Positions 46,708-60,417 of a stretch of 64,000 nt of DNA are shown here, one piece after another; position 1 is the first letter of the stretch; every line of letters starts with the position of its first letter. Made by a program: the position numbers and the translations under genes. The DNA lies in NCBI GenBank assembly GCA_037954235.1, contig JBBMOA010000018.1, positions 11,542,001 to 11,606,000 of the forward strand, written 5' to 3'. Under the pieces are notes generated by a model. The model did not search any database. It had not been told where the DNA came from and was given only the letters and a program-made list of their open reading frames with translations. Source of the stretch: Aulostomus chinensis. Lineage: Eukaryota > Chordata > Actinopteri > Syngnathiformes > Aulostomidae.

Positions 46708-49700
46708 TTCAGATGCAATGGCGAGGTAAACAGATTTGTGTGTGTATGTGTGCACATTCTGTAACCATGGAACATGAGTTTGGGAAGTTTATTGTGGATT
46801 TTTTTTTCTTCAAAATGACAGGCTTTCACAACAACTCCCTTCCAGCGACGTGTGCCAGAAGGGACCGTATGTTTTACATCTGCTGACTTGGAGTAAAAAA
46901 ATATTCATGTTAAAGCTTGATTGTATCTCAAAATCAATTGTTTCTTTCTTTACTCTCTCACAGAATATGATTATGCTTCATGATTTCAATTTAAAAAAAA
47001 AATTATGATTAAGTTCATGACCTCCTACTTCCCTCATGTGACATGGGGCCTCATGACCTAACGTGTACTCTGGGTTATTCACTAACTCATTGTGTTGACA
47101 CTTTTATATTCAAGAAATCCTGCATATAACACTTGAAAACCAATAAATCACTAGACAGATACATGAAATAAATGTATTAAATATTATCAGAGAGCAGCAA
47201 GGGTGCTCAAGGGGAAAAAGGGTAAGGTCAGAGTTTTACGAGTAGATATACTTACAAAATGTCCTCATAACAGGAAAAAAAATACAAAAGCAACAAAAAC
47301 CAAGTGGCGGTGAGCTACTCCGACACCCACTGCAGCCCCATGTTCACTGCAATATGCACAGAAGCTAATGTTAGCAAACCATATTGCTAGCTGCTACACA
47401 CAAAACACACAATTAGCCATTTGATTTTTAAAATGTACAGCACTTGGTACTATGGTATATAATGAAATAGCTGCTTGATGCTTCACTAGATTTGAGTTCT
47501 GCACCAGAGTAGTAAATGATTGTTGCTAAGCTAACATTGTGCCAATGTTGTTGTTTTTTTTGTTAGTTTTTTCCCCCCATGCCCCTGTAACTCTTGAGTT
47601 ACACCAGAGATTCATACCTGTCCTAAAATATCCAATGAAAAAATAAAGCTAGGAGACCACCACAAAGATCATAAAGGCCCCAGCTATTGTGGTGTTCGCT
47701 AGCTAGTTCATAAATGTTACATAATAGAAGTCACTAAATGCCCGTGATCCTAGTTTGTATTTTTACAGTGATATGAGCTTCATACCATGCTGTTACAACT
47801 CATTGGAAATATAGTGAAATGTCCAATTTGACAAACAGTGGCTGACGTGTGGGTGAACGATCCAGAAAGTTTAACAATGGAAAATGAGAGTACCAGTAGC
47901 TGGAACAAAATAACCCAAGCATACAACACAGCAATGTGTTTACAGTACGAACCCAGAATTATTACCCAGCCTAAATAACCCAGCAATGTGTTAAGCAAAA
48001 CAATGTGTGTGCGGAGCTAAGCGCAGAAATCTTGTTTCTGGGAAGGAGTATTGAGAGGATATTGACACCACACAATGGCTGTAAAAATCCCAAGTATCCC
48101 AAACAAACTTCATCATTCCCTGCTGGCCTGTCCTCCCCTCTGATCTTTCTTCTTTCATCCTCCTCTGGTAAGACCCCCTCTTCCTCTCCCACTGTTGTCC
48201 CCATTCTTGCTCCTTTTCGTCTCTAGGCAACAAGGCAATGAAGATCTTAGCTGAGAGAGACATCGACCGGCAGACAGAGAGATAATATGCTGCTCTTGAA
48301 ACTTTGGAGACAGCTATGCCAGGAATGCAGGTGCCTGCTGTGGGGACAACAAATAGGGCGTCTCCACCTTCAGAACTTTCCCAGGGGACCGGGGACTTTT
48401 AGAGGAAAATTAGGTGCTTCGCTCTCGCGGGACTCACTGGTGTACACGCCGGCTTATCAGCCTCCATAGCGGTGCACCTCATGAAGCTACGTGATTATTT
48501 GAAGTGGCTTCTGTGCACCGTTTAATTTATCAAACGTCTCATAACTTTTGAAAATAGAGAAGACAATGTCTAATTTTTGTAGTATACGGCGAGGAAAAAT
48601 AAGCGCGTGCTAAAATATTTATAATAATTACAGACCACATTGAAACACCATAAAGAGGTGTTCTCCTGGTTTCCAGTCTACTTGGCACTTCTCAAACACA
48701 AAAGCACTTGTTTTTGTTGTTGTTCTGATCACCACGCAAAGTCCAGTTTTCTTTTCTGCAAACTTTCTTACCCCCATCTGATGAAATGCATCATTTTATG
48801 TGAAATATTAGCAGGATGGGGCTGGGGTCAAAAGTACAAATATTAACATATAGAAAAAAAGGATCAAAGAAGTCGGTTAGTCTTCTCTTCTTCTCTCTCT
48901 CAGCAGTCCACATGTCACGTCATCTCTTGCTTTGTCGAAATCTGTGTTTTATTCAGCAGAAAGAGAGAAGCCACATCACAGGGTGAAAAGAGTAGAGAAG
49001 ACAAGAGTTGAAAACAATGTGTTTTTGGATAGTGTGATGTGGCTCTGTAAAAGAAGACAGATGACAGAGCCGACTTTAACCACTGAAATATAAAAGAACA
49101 TTAAGAACATTATTTATATGTGTGTGTGTGTGTGTGTGTGTGGGCAGCTGCCCATCTGCCTAGTGAGGTCCTGGCGCCCTGTGGCCTCTTACAGCTGACG
49201 ACTGATGTGATTTAGTGGTGAGGGTCAGAGGTCAAGAGCCCCTAGTCTCCATCTGCGTCTGAAGAAAACGCCATCAGGAAAGGATTAGCTTGGAGTCAAT
49301 GGTCCTGGTGACATGTCTGCCACCAGCTCTCACACACACACACACACACACACACTTATTGCAGTACTTACATCAAACCCCTCGTGTAAAAAAACTGACC
49401 CTACACTACAGTTTATCTTTGGGTTTGTTTGGTTTTTTTTTTTGGTTTACGTTTTTCTACATCCTGTGGCTTTCTGGATTTATTAGATGTACCGTGGCTT
49501 GTGGGCACATGGAGAGCACATCTGTTGAGACAGGGTTGGTGCTCAATCCCAAAATCAGTTGTTCCTCAAAGCTGTCCTTCCAAAGTCATCAAAACGTGTC
49601 CACAACTGTCTGAGAGTGAAAGACAAACCCACGGCGGTGATCACATTACCTCCTCGGTGGAAACAACATGATGATTTCACTATGAACGCAATTAGAAGTA

Positions 49701-52700
49701 CTTTAGGGGCAGTTCAGCATGAGCATTGAGATGCTGTAAAACATATTTCACAGTTGTTTTCAGACTCCAGAGAATTCAACTGTAAATTCCTCTCATTTCT
49801 GTCGACAGGAGTGGAAACCTGAGGAAAGTGGTATTTGTGAGGAGGCGTTTGACAGACAGACAAGCCTGCGATGGCTGAAGACAAGCGTGTTTGATGAAAC
49901 ATGGCAGGAGCCAAATCCCAGTCAGCCCTCTTATTGAACCTACTGAGGGAAGCCTGTTGTGGAAAAGTTCCCCAAAGTGGCTCAGAAGAGGGAGCCCACT
50001 TTTCCGCAGGTGAAGGGGAAACTGGCGAGCGGGGGGAATAATGTTTATGTATTAGACTTCAAACACTTCCTTCCTGTGAGGAAATCCAGATGTAAAGGTA
50101 TGTTCTTCTGCCTCAAGGATCTGACGGATTTCATCTTCTTTTTCACACTTTTTTTTCGGTATTTTCCTCTGCGTCTCTCTGTCATGACAGAGTGACAGAG
50201 TTTGGCGCTGCATCATCTCAAACATTCTGAGGATGTTTGAGCTAAATATGCTGCTAGCGAACGTACGCCTTGGCGTCCTTTTAAAATTCATCATGTGGGC
50301 AAAGTGTGTGTCTTTTTTGTTGTTGTTGTTTTTTTTTTAAAATAGTCTCAGACACCTTTAAACTTGTGTAGTGGAAAGTTAAAAAAAAAAGTGCCTTCCA
50401 TTGAAGGAAATATCAGCGCTCCCTATAGACAAACCAATTTCAGGACCATTTGTGTGTCTTTCAAGAACCTATCCTATAGTGACGCCAGAACTTTAATCTT
50501 CAAACAAACCTTATCCAACTCCACTGGATTCTTTCACCGCTCTTATCATCTTTTGTGCATTGTCGGCTGGGTGATTCTCTATATATTCTTACTTTCTTTG
50601 TCAGCATATATAAACAAACCCAAGGCCTTCACAAATATGCACCTCCCTGCTTCCCAAAAGTTAGATAAAGTCTTTTTTTTTTCTTCCTTTTTCTCTTGCT
50701 ACTCAGAGAAAGCTGGTTGTTAGCTCTTTGAGCCGCCTATCAGAAAATCCGGGGGAAATTACGCTGAGCGCAGCAGCCGTACTGCAAAGGGTGATTACAA
50801 ATTCAAATGGATGCTTTTACATCAATGGAAAGCTTTGAAGACCTCTTAATGAGCAGATAGCTGGAGTTAAACATTTGTGGAAGTGCCATCTTCGAAAGAG
50901 AAGGGGGCAGAGGGAGCGGAGAGAAAGAGGGGAGATGGGAAGAGGGCTTTTTTGATCCTGGAAGATATCTGCAGGGCAACGCTGAGCAACTGTCTATCTC
51001 GGACCAGTGGTTGTCTTTTGAGAGCTCTCTGTTCAAGGCTTTATTTGGATCCAAGGTTAGACTGAGCTCTCTGAATAAACTTGCAACAGGACAGCATCCC
51101 TGCTGCTGCCTATTGATCAATGTCTGTCAGATTTGAAAGACTGGCATATGTGATGAAAGTTGGATTGAGATACAAAGAGGGTGAACGAGAGAAGGCTGCA
51201 GAGAACTGAATGTACCGTAGTTCAAACTGTGAAAAGAAAAATAAGACGGGGCAAAAAAACAGGAAAAAATGGCAAAGTTAAAAAGTAGAGTGGATGCAAG
51301 ATGAAGTGAAGGTTCTTCTTCTAAAAGCGGGGATGAAATAAAGGGTTGAAAGACAGATCGAAGAAGGGAAAGACAGCGAAGGATAAACAAACATCGAGAG
51401 GGAGAGTGAGTGTTGTTCCTCCATCTCAGCAAAGCGGCACAACTCTCGTTGAGCCTGGCCCCCATTAGATGCCTGATGACAGTTTGAAGTGAACGGTTGA
51501 AACAAACGCAGTATTTTAGATGTTAATTTGTTTTCCTTGTGTGTGAGTAGTGCACACGTGGGTGTATTTTCCTCACTTTTGAATCGTTCCTAGTCGCACC
51601 CAATTTAGCACAGCACTGTTAAAATGCATCTTTCAGCTTTGTTGATTCCTGCTCTTTTCCCCCCCTCATCAAATTTTTCTGTCACCTTTTTTTTCCTGTT
51701 CCCGGAAAATAGAAAAAGGAGGCGGTGTAACCAAACTCTTAGATGATTTTGGCTGTTTTATGGACAGGAAATCTGTCGCTGTCATGATGTGAGAGTCTTT
51801 GAATGCGCTACATCTTTGATGTGTGATCACTGCTCACATTAATAAATGATTAAGAGTGCGATTCATCAGTGTGTTACATGATCTGTGATGATCATGAACT
51901 TGTAAACAAACTGCTATTGACCTCTGACCTTTTGGAAAATGATGACAATCCATGCCTCACATATGGAAATGATCAACCCTTTTATTAGTAACACATTCAG
52001 CAGCATTGTAAATTTTGAATTTGGTTCAAAGTTTATTTGCATTTTTCAGTAAATACAAACAAACAAGGAAATATGCATGACGCGAATGTTAGCATGCTAA
52101 AGGCGGCAGCTAGCTTCCTATTTGCTATCATGTAGCAATGCTAGCTCGCTTGCATCACGTTAAAAGTAGTATAAGATGGCGTTCAGCGAAGGTTGTTGCT
52201 GTCGTTATCATTTTAGCATTGTGAAGTAAGGTGTCTTGTCTCTTTGTGTGGACTTGATGATGTCACGTGCGCCGGCTGTTTCATCAAGGCATTCCTGCGA
52301 TATCCTGATTCCATTGTTACATACATGATGTGATTGTTAAAAGGTTAAAACTGTGTGCATGTGTATTCTTCAGGGGGGTTGGAAGCTGAACTGGCCTTAG
52401 TGGAGACACATTATTATATCAAGTGTAAACTGCCCCTTGAGTAATACGTGTCATAGCTACGACGTTGCTATGGTTATTCCCGCAAGAAACCCAACGGTGG
52501 AAAGACTCTCTTGAGCAGCGGCGAACGAACAAAATTAAGGCGAGAGAAAGACCAGCTCTCCTCTTGAAAATCCTACTCAGTGTTAACATGAGAGTCAGTG
52601 GGGCTGTGGGGGGGGGTTTCTCGTTGGATTGTGATGGTCAATGGGTCTCTGGGCAAAACGGGTGACACACTCGGTGTCACAGTAACCTAAACTTGTGACA

Positions 52701-53339
52701 ACCGACGAAACAGTGACCCAGTTGATACCATAAAACAAACATATTTAGTGTTCTTTAAGGGGACAAAAAAAAGAGTATTTCAGTTCGGTCACAGCAAACC
52801 TCTTCAGATAGAACTGCTCAGAGATGGTGAAGATTGAACATTTGATTTTTGTTTTTTGTTTTTTTGTGGTCTTTTTTTTCCCCACAGACGTCTCAATGGA
52901 ACCCCGACAAACAAATATCCAGAGACCACCACACAAAATAGAGGGAACCGGGTTAGATTGAATACTGCAATCATAACAAACACGATGTGGTATTTCTCTA
53001 AGCAGCTGGCTCATCCTCGCCTTAAACATGGCTACATCCTTCCTAGGAAAGTTAGCTTGAGACGCCCTGGTCCAACTCAGGGTGTCTGGATTTTCAAAGG
53101 TAAAAATTGATACGTGGAGAAGAAGCGTGATCAGTCGGTTCAGCTCATCAGCTGAAGGTCTGCATTCCCTCTGTTTGAGGTTTAGATATTTTTAGATGTG
53201 GACAGGTGATGTCAGCTGAGCAGACACTGCTGAATTCACTATAATGATCTGGAAAGCAGTAAAACACACATCCCTTCTTGGAACAAAGGCTCCTCAGCAG
53301 GGTTTTAAGCCCATTTACTGCTATGTTCACCCAGGGTAG
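40851..53339. other. Intergenic desert, no gene seen
   Basis: Microsatellites at 42254-42274, 42530-42559, 43215-43234, 43457-43482, 44809-44840, 46675-46704, 49115-49142 and 49329-49353. Unique-looking DNA at 44430-44760 might be conserved. T- and A-runs are common. No open stretch shows a known domain, and most longer ones are translated CA/TG repeats. Confidence 0.5.
44809..44840. repeat. (TG)16 microsatellite
   Basis: Perfect TG run in the downstream desert. Confidence 0.95.
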
Positions 53340-53439
53340 TTGGGAGGCAGTTAAGTCACTGCTCTGGCCTCAGTGTCACCAAGGTTTTACTTCGCCCAGT
53401 GTGGGGTTTTTTTTCCACATCATTCCCATCCTGGAGCAC

Positions 53440-53900
53440 AGGAGCGACAGTCTTCCTGATGGTGTCCCACTTGGTTTTTCTCGGTACACCTTCTTTTCCT
53501 CAGCCTGGCCTCAGTGTTACCAGTGTCTTGATGTTTCATGTCATTAATTGTCTTTTCAGTGTCAACCCATGCGGGCTGAACCATGGGCATCTTCGTTAAC
53601 GAGGGTCCTGCAGGTCCCACTTTGTTGTTCTTGTTGCACCTTCTTCGTTTTTGTTTCAGTTCATTAATTGTTTTTTTTTTTAAATGTCAATTCTTTCAAA
53701 ACAACACCACAACCTAATTCCATTACTACTACTTATATTTCAATTATTATTTTTTTCATCTTCATAAGTGGGTGTCCTTTAAACATATCGTCTTCCTGAT
53801 GGCATCCCACTTCGTTATTCTCGTTGTACCTTCTTCACTGGTCTGGCCTCCGTGTCCTCACTGTTTTTACGATTTAGCTCATGAAATGATTTACTTCAGC
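53440..53900. repeat. Degenerate tandem repeat, about 160-180-bp unit
   Basis: Three related blocks share 'CCCACTT(G/T/C)GTT.TTCT(C/T)G.T(A/G)CACCTTCTTC' at about 53465, 53610 and 53805, then CTGGCCTC(A/C)GTGT in two of them and a TCATTAATTG-type end in two. Spacing is uneven, so this is an old, decayed array or a repeated transposon fragment. Confidence 0.5.
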
Positions 53901-55416
53901 AGCACCATGGACTTCTTCATGAATAGGGCTCTTTTCAGGTCCAGTTGCCTTTTTTAGCGTTGATGAATTTTCCTCTCCAGACTGGCTTGATGTTTTTAGT
54001 CTTCAAATCAGAAACAAGTTCTGTATAACGCAGACACAGTAGAACAGTCCATCCAAATACTGGGTCATTGTGTATCTGCTCCTTATAGAGCTGGACTGCT
54101 GGGTAGATGGAATTGCACTGCGTTCTGGTACATCCACTGATTTAGGTGAGCTTGTTGATGCCTGATGGACCTTGCACTGGCACCACAGGGACACTGGCCT
54201 GCTGCAGGTGGAGGGTGACAGCCTGGTCAGGTCGCTGCTGACACTGCCTCCTTGAAAACATGCAGAGAAGGAGATGAATCAAACCAGCTGATTAATGGTT
54301 TAACATTAGTAAAGCAAATTTGCAGGTTGGATGGGTGGGTGGGTGATCCACTGGCTGCATAGGCCACAGTGTTGTCCAGTTGTTTGTGGTCTTCTTACTT
54401 TGATGAGCCACATGGTGGCTGGCCTGTGACCCACTGCAGGGAAGGTCTGCTTGCCGGGTCAACAGCAGAAACAACTCCACAGTTAATGCAAAATAATAAT
54501 AATAATAATGAAAAAGTGTGTGTGTTTGTGTGAATAATTACTTGATAGATGAAAATGTATTAATAAAATGGGAGGGATGAAAACAGGTGCAAATATTGAA
54601 GCAGAGTAAAAACAGGATCGTTCAACAAAACTGATGAGTTGTACTTTGATTCTCAGCCGTGACATCATGGCGGTGGTGTGACAGCTCTTACATTGATCTC
54701 GGTAATCAGGAACGACACCATAACATCCAAATCACTGTCATAACATAACTTGATTGGGTAACATGAGGAGGTCAGCTGAGTTTCTTTTTTTTCTTTTTTT
54801 TTTTTACAGCCCCATTGGCCTTTGACCTCTGGCTGTATCCCTCATCAGGTCTGTGGCATTCGCTCAGATCAGAGCATCCGTCTGGCACCACCACCTTGAC
54901 TTTTGGTCTTTGTCCCTGAGTTTCACCAGCCAGGGTGACAGGTTCTGGTGGGGACACAGCTGGGGCAGAGCTTGGGAGGGGGTCTGGTTGTGTGTCTAGA
55001 TGGGTCTGGTGTGTAAACACTAAGCGTCTGTAATCTGGTGACACATGAAAGGGGTCTGCCTGTGGGGTTGCCGGCCCATCGTCTATATGTCAACATCCCC
55101 CACCACACACACATACTCTGACACCAGATTTATGTATTTATGCATTGCGGCGGCACAGCTCAAAGGGATATGGTTGGAGGGGGTTGGGGTTGGGTGGGAC
55201 AGGGGGGTGGATTGAGGCTGTTTGGTCTGCAGACAAAGACGAATGGGGTGCTGAGGGGGTAGGAGGGCAAACTATAGGTGACAGCAGAGATTGAAGGGCA
55301 GGAGGGAACGGCGGGGTGGGAGACATCTGGAGAGTGATGATTCATAAGTTAATGCATCAATGCAGGATGAAGTTGGAACAGACTTTTCTTGTCGTGGACG
55401 CACTCACGAATGAGGA

Positions 55417-55417
<1 letters not shown>

Positions 55418-55449
<32 letters not shown>
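55418..55449. repeat. (CA)16 microsatellite
   Basis: Perfect CA run. Confidence 0.95.
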
Positions 55450-55451
<2 letters not shown>

Positions 55452-55758
55452 ACAAAGTAACATCTCTTTCTCTTTCTTTAAATTGAGTTCTTGAGGGGTT
55501 AGCGGAACCACAACCTTACTGTAACCTAAATTAAATTCAAGTGCTCAGCTTAAAATAATAAAAAAAGAAATGAAAAGCACTGTGGGGACTCATTTCCTGG
55601 AGACTTACTCCAACCACTAGCCTAACGCTAAACTTCAACCACTGACACAAAAAAAAAAAAATCAGCATTTTACCAAGTGGGGACTCGGTTGTTTGTTTAA
55701 ATTGCACATGCCATCCCCTGTTAACTGGTCTTCAGTCTGGTTTGTGTGTCCCAAAGTC

Positions 55759-55760
<2 letters not shown>

Positions 55761-55790
<30 letters not shown>
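55761..55790. repeat. (AC)15 microsatellite
   Basis: Perfect AC run. Confidence 0.95.
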
Positions 55791-55793
<3 letters not shown>

Positions 55794-58700
55794 CTTGATG
55801 TGTTTGCAGTCGATACCGAAGCTGTTGTGCTCACTTGATCTTCTCAGCTTTTGATTTAAAAAGAAAACAAAACCTGGTGCTTGAATGAGAGCTTAGATCT
55901 TGATTACACATAAAATTGACATCAAACATTTTCCCCATGGGCATTACAGTCATAGTGCTGCTGTCCTAGTGCTGCTGTCCTAGTCCTGGAAATAAGAAAC
56001 TGCAGTACCACAAAGTCAACACTAGAGGGCAGGGAAATGCGCTTCCGATATATCTCAATTAAAGGAGGGCATTGCAAAAGAGCTCTCACCCACAAAATCT
56101 CATTGTCAGACCCTAAAATGTTTTAAAAACAAAAAACCCTCAGTGGACTCCATGTAACAGTTGTATACAGTTGCTCCATAGACCCTCATTCCTATCTGTT
56201 GTTGGATTTGAGCGTCTCACAGACTGTAATGAACTCTTTAGATTTCTTTTTGTCTCTTGCTCATTTACAGTTTTTTTTTTCTCCCCTTACGAGTAATGAA
56301 CGTGTTGTGAAAATTTTCTTGCAGTAAGAATTTAGAGCAAGAGCTGCAACCTAGCGGGAGGGACACTAGATTTGGTTCTGACAAACAAACCAAGAAACGG
56401 AAAAGTACAAATCACAAAAACCCACAACAGGAACAGGAGGGTGGTGGTTGGGTCCTGTGTGGTATTTCAATATACCTGACACCCTGGTGTCTTCCAGGAC
56501 TGTGAGCGATGCACCATGTCATCTTGAAACGACGAATCGGTTTTTTCTGCTAAAATGAGCATGTCAAGTCTCTCTGTGGGGGTTCTCCACCTATTTAAAT
56601 GATGCTCCCCCGCATTTGATCATATATTACAAAAACCATAATGGTGCTTCTTCAAAGGCCCCTCCAGGGTCCCCTTGGCTCCTGCTTGCTCTCTTTATAT
56701 TGCCTTTTGTTCTGGTTTTCATTCCTTCTAGATATATTTCACGTAATTTACTTGAGTAATTTCCAGCTGTATTTCCCGAGTTTGCGTTTTGATCGCTTTC
56801 TCTCGTGTTCTAGAGTAGTTTATCAATTCAAGACAGGCCAAGAATGACTGCAACAGCTAGTTTTGTGTAAGATTTTCTACTCTTTGCGAAACCGGTATGA
56901 ACTGTTTGAAATGACTAAGGCTGCTGAATTTTTCCCTCGTTTCAGAATAAAAGCTATTTCCACAAGTCTATAAAAACCAGCGATCTTCAACTCAAAGAGA
57001 AATGGTGACCACGTTCCGTCCTCAGAGCTACGGCTCTGGACGTGAAGCTCTCAACAGTCGTGTCATATCAGGTTTGCACAAAATCACAGATGGGATTTTC
57101 ATCATAAAAATGAATTCAAGAATCATTTCAGCACTCTGTCAGTTCAGAGAATAATCTTTTCTCTCTTTCTCCACCGGCAAACAGTTAAGCCTTCAAGAGC
57201 GGAGCGCAAGGGAGAGAAAAGGGAAGAAATAAAAGGGGGAAGTCTGGGGAACTTCAATAGCTTCTCTGTGTCCATCTAATATGGAGGGCTAGCATGCTGG
57301 GAGTTGGCCCTTTCCATTCAGACAGACCCCAAACTCATAAAGACCTCTTCTGTGGCCCCCAACCTGAAACCCACCCACCAAAGCCCTAGCTGGTATAGGC
57401 CCCTTCCATGGGAACTTGAAATCTGCAACGTAATCCCACTTTGGCCCCTGGAGAAGCCTTTCCAAACAAACCATGTGAGTCCTAATACCCAGGACTTCAG
57501 AAGTGGCTCCTGGCTAGGCCTGAGCTCCACCACCACCAGCAACTTGGCCCTTCATCGTCTTTTTCCCCTCAATCTCTTTCTTTTCTTCTCTCCACGGATA
57601 GACGACAAAAGAAAGGGATCTCCTTCTAATTGCTTCGAAGATTGAAAAGCTGAGAGGGGTGGTGGGCAGCTACAGGGGGAAATGAGATGGAGGCTCTGGT
57701 GGCAGCGGGGGACTGTCATTCTGGCTTTGCCCGCCCTAGATGTGCGGTAGCTGGGATAAAGGAGCTGGCAGGACAGCCTCTGCTGTAGAGCTAGACTGAG
57801 TGGATCAGAGTGGAGGCGGGCGACTCCCAGGGCCCAGCTTTACAACTCTGGCCAAACAGAAGACTATGAGAATGTGGAGGAGTTGAAGCATCTCTGCTGG
57901 AGGCCCTCTTCACACATGGGAAAAGAACGTCTGGGACTAGGAATCAGAAACGGTAGGCTGCTGAGAAGAGTCCGTCCAAGCCAAGAGGGAGTGGAGACAT
58001 AGTAGCATCCAACCCCGATGTATGAACAGTTACGCTACTGTTGATCAGTGTGGCGGTACATGATGAAGTGTGTGAACACACAGATGGGGTGGTCCAAGAC
58101 CTTTTGGCTCTGTTGCTATGACATGCAGAATAAACAAAAGTTATACACACACACACACACACACACACACCTTGACCCTTTCGCAAAACGTTGCCATGAT
58201 CCCACAACTCTCATTCTGCCAAAAGCCAGAGCTCCACAGAAGCAGCGTGAATAGAACAAAATCAGTAGCTTTTTATCACCATCAAATGTGACATTTCATT
58301 GGCAATTCCATACCCTTCAATAATAACCACAAACTGTAAAGACGTCGGTGCATTAATCATCAACATAAAAGCAACTTTTGAAGGAAAAGTTATATTGTTT
58401 GGCGTATCTGAGGAGTCGTTTTTTTTTTTTAGTTCAAAGTTTGAATATAAATGAGCCCTGTCTCCTGTATGTGCAGTGACATGAGATCCAAAGGATTTTG
58501 CCCTTACGAGCTCCAGAAAGTTCCCTCCCTGACCCCCTTTCATCCCTCCATCCCTCTGCCTTTCCTCTTTTTAATACAAATCAGCCACTCAATGCCATGC
58601 ACATGTTTTAGTGTTATTTGAACTCTGGCAGAGAACTTCAAACAGTTTTCAAAGTGAACAGAGTTTTCTCGTCTCTTGCTCTCTATCTCGTTTTTTTGAA

Positions 58701-59034
58701 AGAACACAGCCCTGCTTCCAAGTACACCTGATCAGAAGGTCGAGAGATGGGGATTATGATATGTAAATGAGGCTTTGTTATCAGCGTTGACATTTGTTAT
58801 GAAGCTGAACAGAGGAGAGGTAACATGAAAAGGTGGCAACCCACCCCCCCTCTCTACCCCTTTTAGCATAACCTCCCCTCTCAAACACATTGGCCTACCT
58901 AAGCCCTGATTTTTTTTCTTCTTCTTCATTTAGATCAAAAGGTTACACACAACAAAGGAAGGCCTGTGTGGAGAAGTGAAAGCACCTTGTACGCACTTCT
59001 GTGTACTCTCACACAGTCAAGACTATTGATTGGC

Positions 59035-60208
59035 TTTAAAGGAACACGCCGACTTTTTCAGGAAATATTCTTATTTGACATCGTCCCCAGAGCCAGACAG
59101 AAATCTAGATACTTGTCTCTCCTCTCTGGATGCTTCAGGGAGCTGAGACCATCAGAGACAGCTAGTTGGCGTAGTACAATGTATAGTAATGGATGGGCAG
59201 GTGACTTGTGCACTAAGTTTCCAAAAGCCGCAGTTCTGTGTGCTCTGGTTCAAGGTTCTCTTGATGTGCTGCATCAAGTCACAGTGCGCTTTCGAGACAG
59301 AAGTTCCAGCTTTGGGATTCCAAAGTTACAGTGTCTTTTGACGTTTAACTTCTCGTCAAATTGTGAAGTTTAAAGAAAAGTTTGATGTATTTAATGGAGG
59401 TAGAGCTAAAATGTCCATCCACTAACAATCTTTTGTGCTAAGCTAATTAGCCATCAGCAGGTCTCTGTGGGTCTCAGCTCCCTCATGCACCCACAGAGGA
59501 GAGAAGGATGACTATGGTCCTGTGCATGCCTGATAGTAAGGTCCGTCCTGAGCAATCTGGTCACAAGTGCTCTGCCTTAGCCCCAGGTGTGAACACACTC
59601 GAGGTTCTGTGAGATAAATGTGGCCGTGTTCTCTCAGTGTGCGTTCTTCTTTTAGTATGTAGGAAAATGCGTCCTGGGCCTCATTAAAGGATATCCTTTA
59701 TTCCAGCAGAAATACCCAATGATTAGTGCAGGAAGTGTGGCATATAATTGCAATGTTTGCACTTGTGAAAAGCTAATGTAGAGATATTATTACAGCTGAA
59801 TTAAGCGTATTTGGTAGTTTGGTTTGTCAAAAACACAGTGAGGACCAGACCCGGTCTATATTGTGTCAACACCCCTGCTCAGCTTTTAATTTCTGACTTA
59901 TACTTACTTGCTGTCTTGATCACAAATAAGAAACATTCCCGCTTGTAATAAATCCAAGCTGTCAGAGGTAAAGTTGATGATTTAGATCATTGTTATCTCA
60001 AGTATTGTAAGTGTTTCATGCAGAGTAGATTAATGAGATCCAACCACAGGAGACACGTGTAATCACACTTAACAGAGTTGATCACTTTGGATCAGATCAC
60101 ATCAGGACGGATCTTAATCTTAACACCAAGTGACTGTCTTCTTGTCCGACTTTTGCGGGAGGAGAGAAAATAAGTGCATTTCCAAAAAAGTTGCTGTGTT
60201 CCTTTAAA
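59035..60208. mobile_element. Non-autonomous DNA transposon with terminal inverted repeats
   Basis: TTTAAAGGAACAC at 59035-59047 is exactly inverted at 60196-60208. The similarity continues inward for about 40 bp (GCCGACTTTTTCAGGAAAT against AGCAACTTTTTTGGAAAT). Each end contains TTAA, as expected for a TTAA target duplication (piggyBac- or Kolobok-type), though this is ambiguous since TTTAAA is palindromic. Inside, 59118-59200 and 59400-59510 form a second, diverged inverted repeat (CTCTCCTCT, GGGAGCTGAGACC, TGGATGG). No transposase frame is present. The GGAACACGCCGACTT start is a common fish repeat. Confidence 0.75.
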
Positions 60209-60220
60209 ATGCATGTGCAC

Positions 60221-60260
60221 GTCTTGTGCGTGACGTGCACGTCTTGTGCGTGACGTGCAC
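60221..60260. repeat. Perfect 20-bp tandem duplication
   Basis: GTCTTGTGCGTGACGTGCAC occurs twice head to tail, preceded by a partial third copy (CATGTGCAC). Each unit holds GCGTG, ACGTG and TGACGTG cores. It starts 13 nt past the transposon end. Confidence 0.9.
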
Positions 60261-60370
60261 ACACAAAAAAAATGTTGCCTGGCTCTCAAAATGTCCGGAT
60301 GAGGTTGAGGCAGAACTGAGGACATTGCAGAGAGGCTTTCATGTTGCTCCCCCTGCAGTGACAGGCTAAT

Positions 60371-60371
<1 letters not shown>

Positions 60372-60415
<44 letters not shown>
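60372..60415. repeat. (CA)22 microsatellite
   Basis: Perfect CA run. Confidence 0.97.

Positions 60416-60417
<2 letters not shown>

Larger units (their letters stand above)
53960..59034. other. Intergenic, no gene seen
   Basis: Microsatellites lie at 55418-55449, 55761-55790 and 58145-58170, and an (AAT)n run at 54491-54508. A 16-bp tandem 'TAGTGCTGCTGTCC' lies at about 55953-55982. An open stretch at 57304-57645 has Pro-rich low-information sequence without a domain. Confidence 0.5.

Noticed and set aside
54811..54870. T-rich tract plus CAG resembling a splice acceptor
   Set aside because: Downstream sequence has no recognisable coding content.
57304..57645. 113-codon open stretch
   Set aside because: Low-information Pro/Ser/Thr-rich translation with no domain and no gene context.
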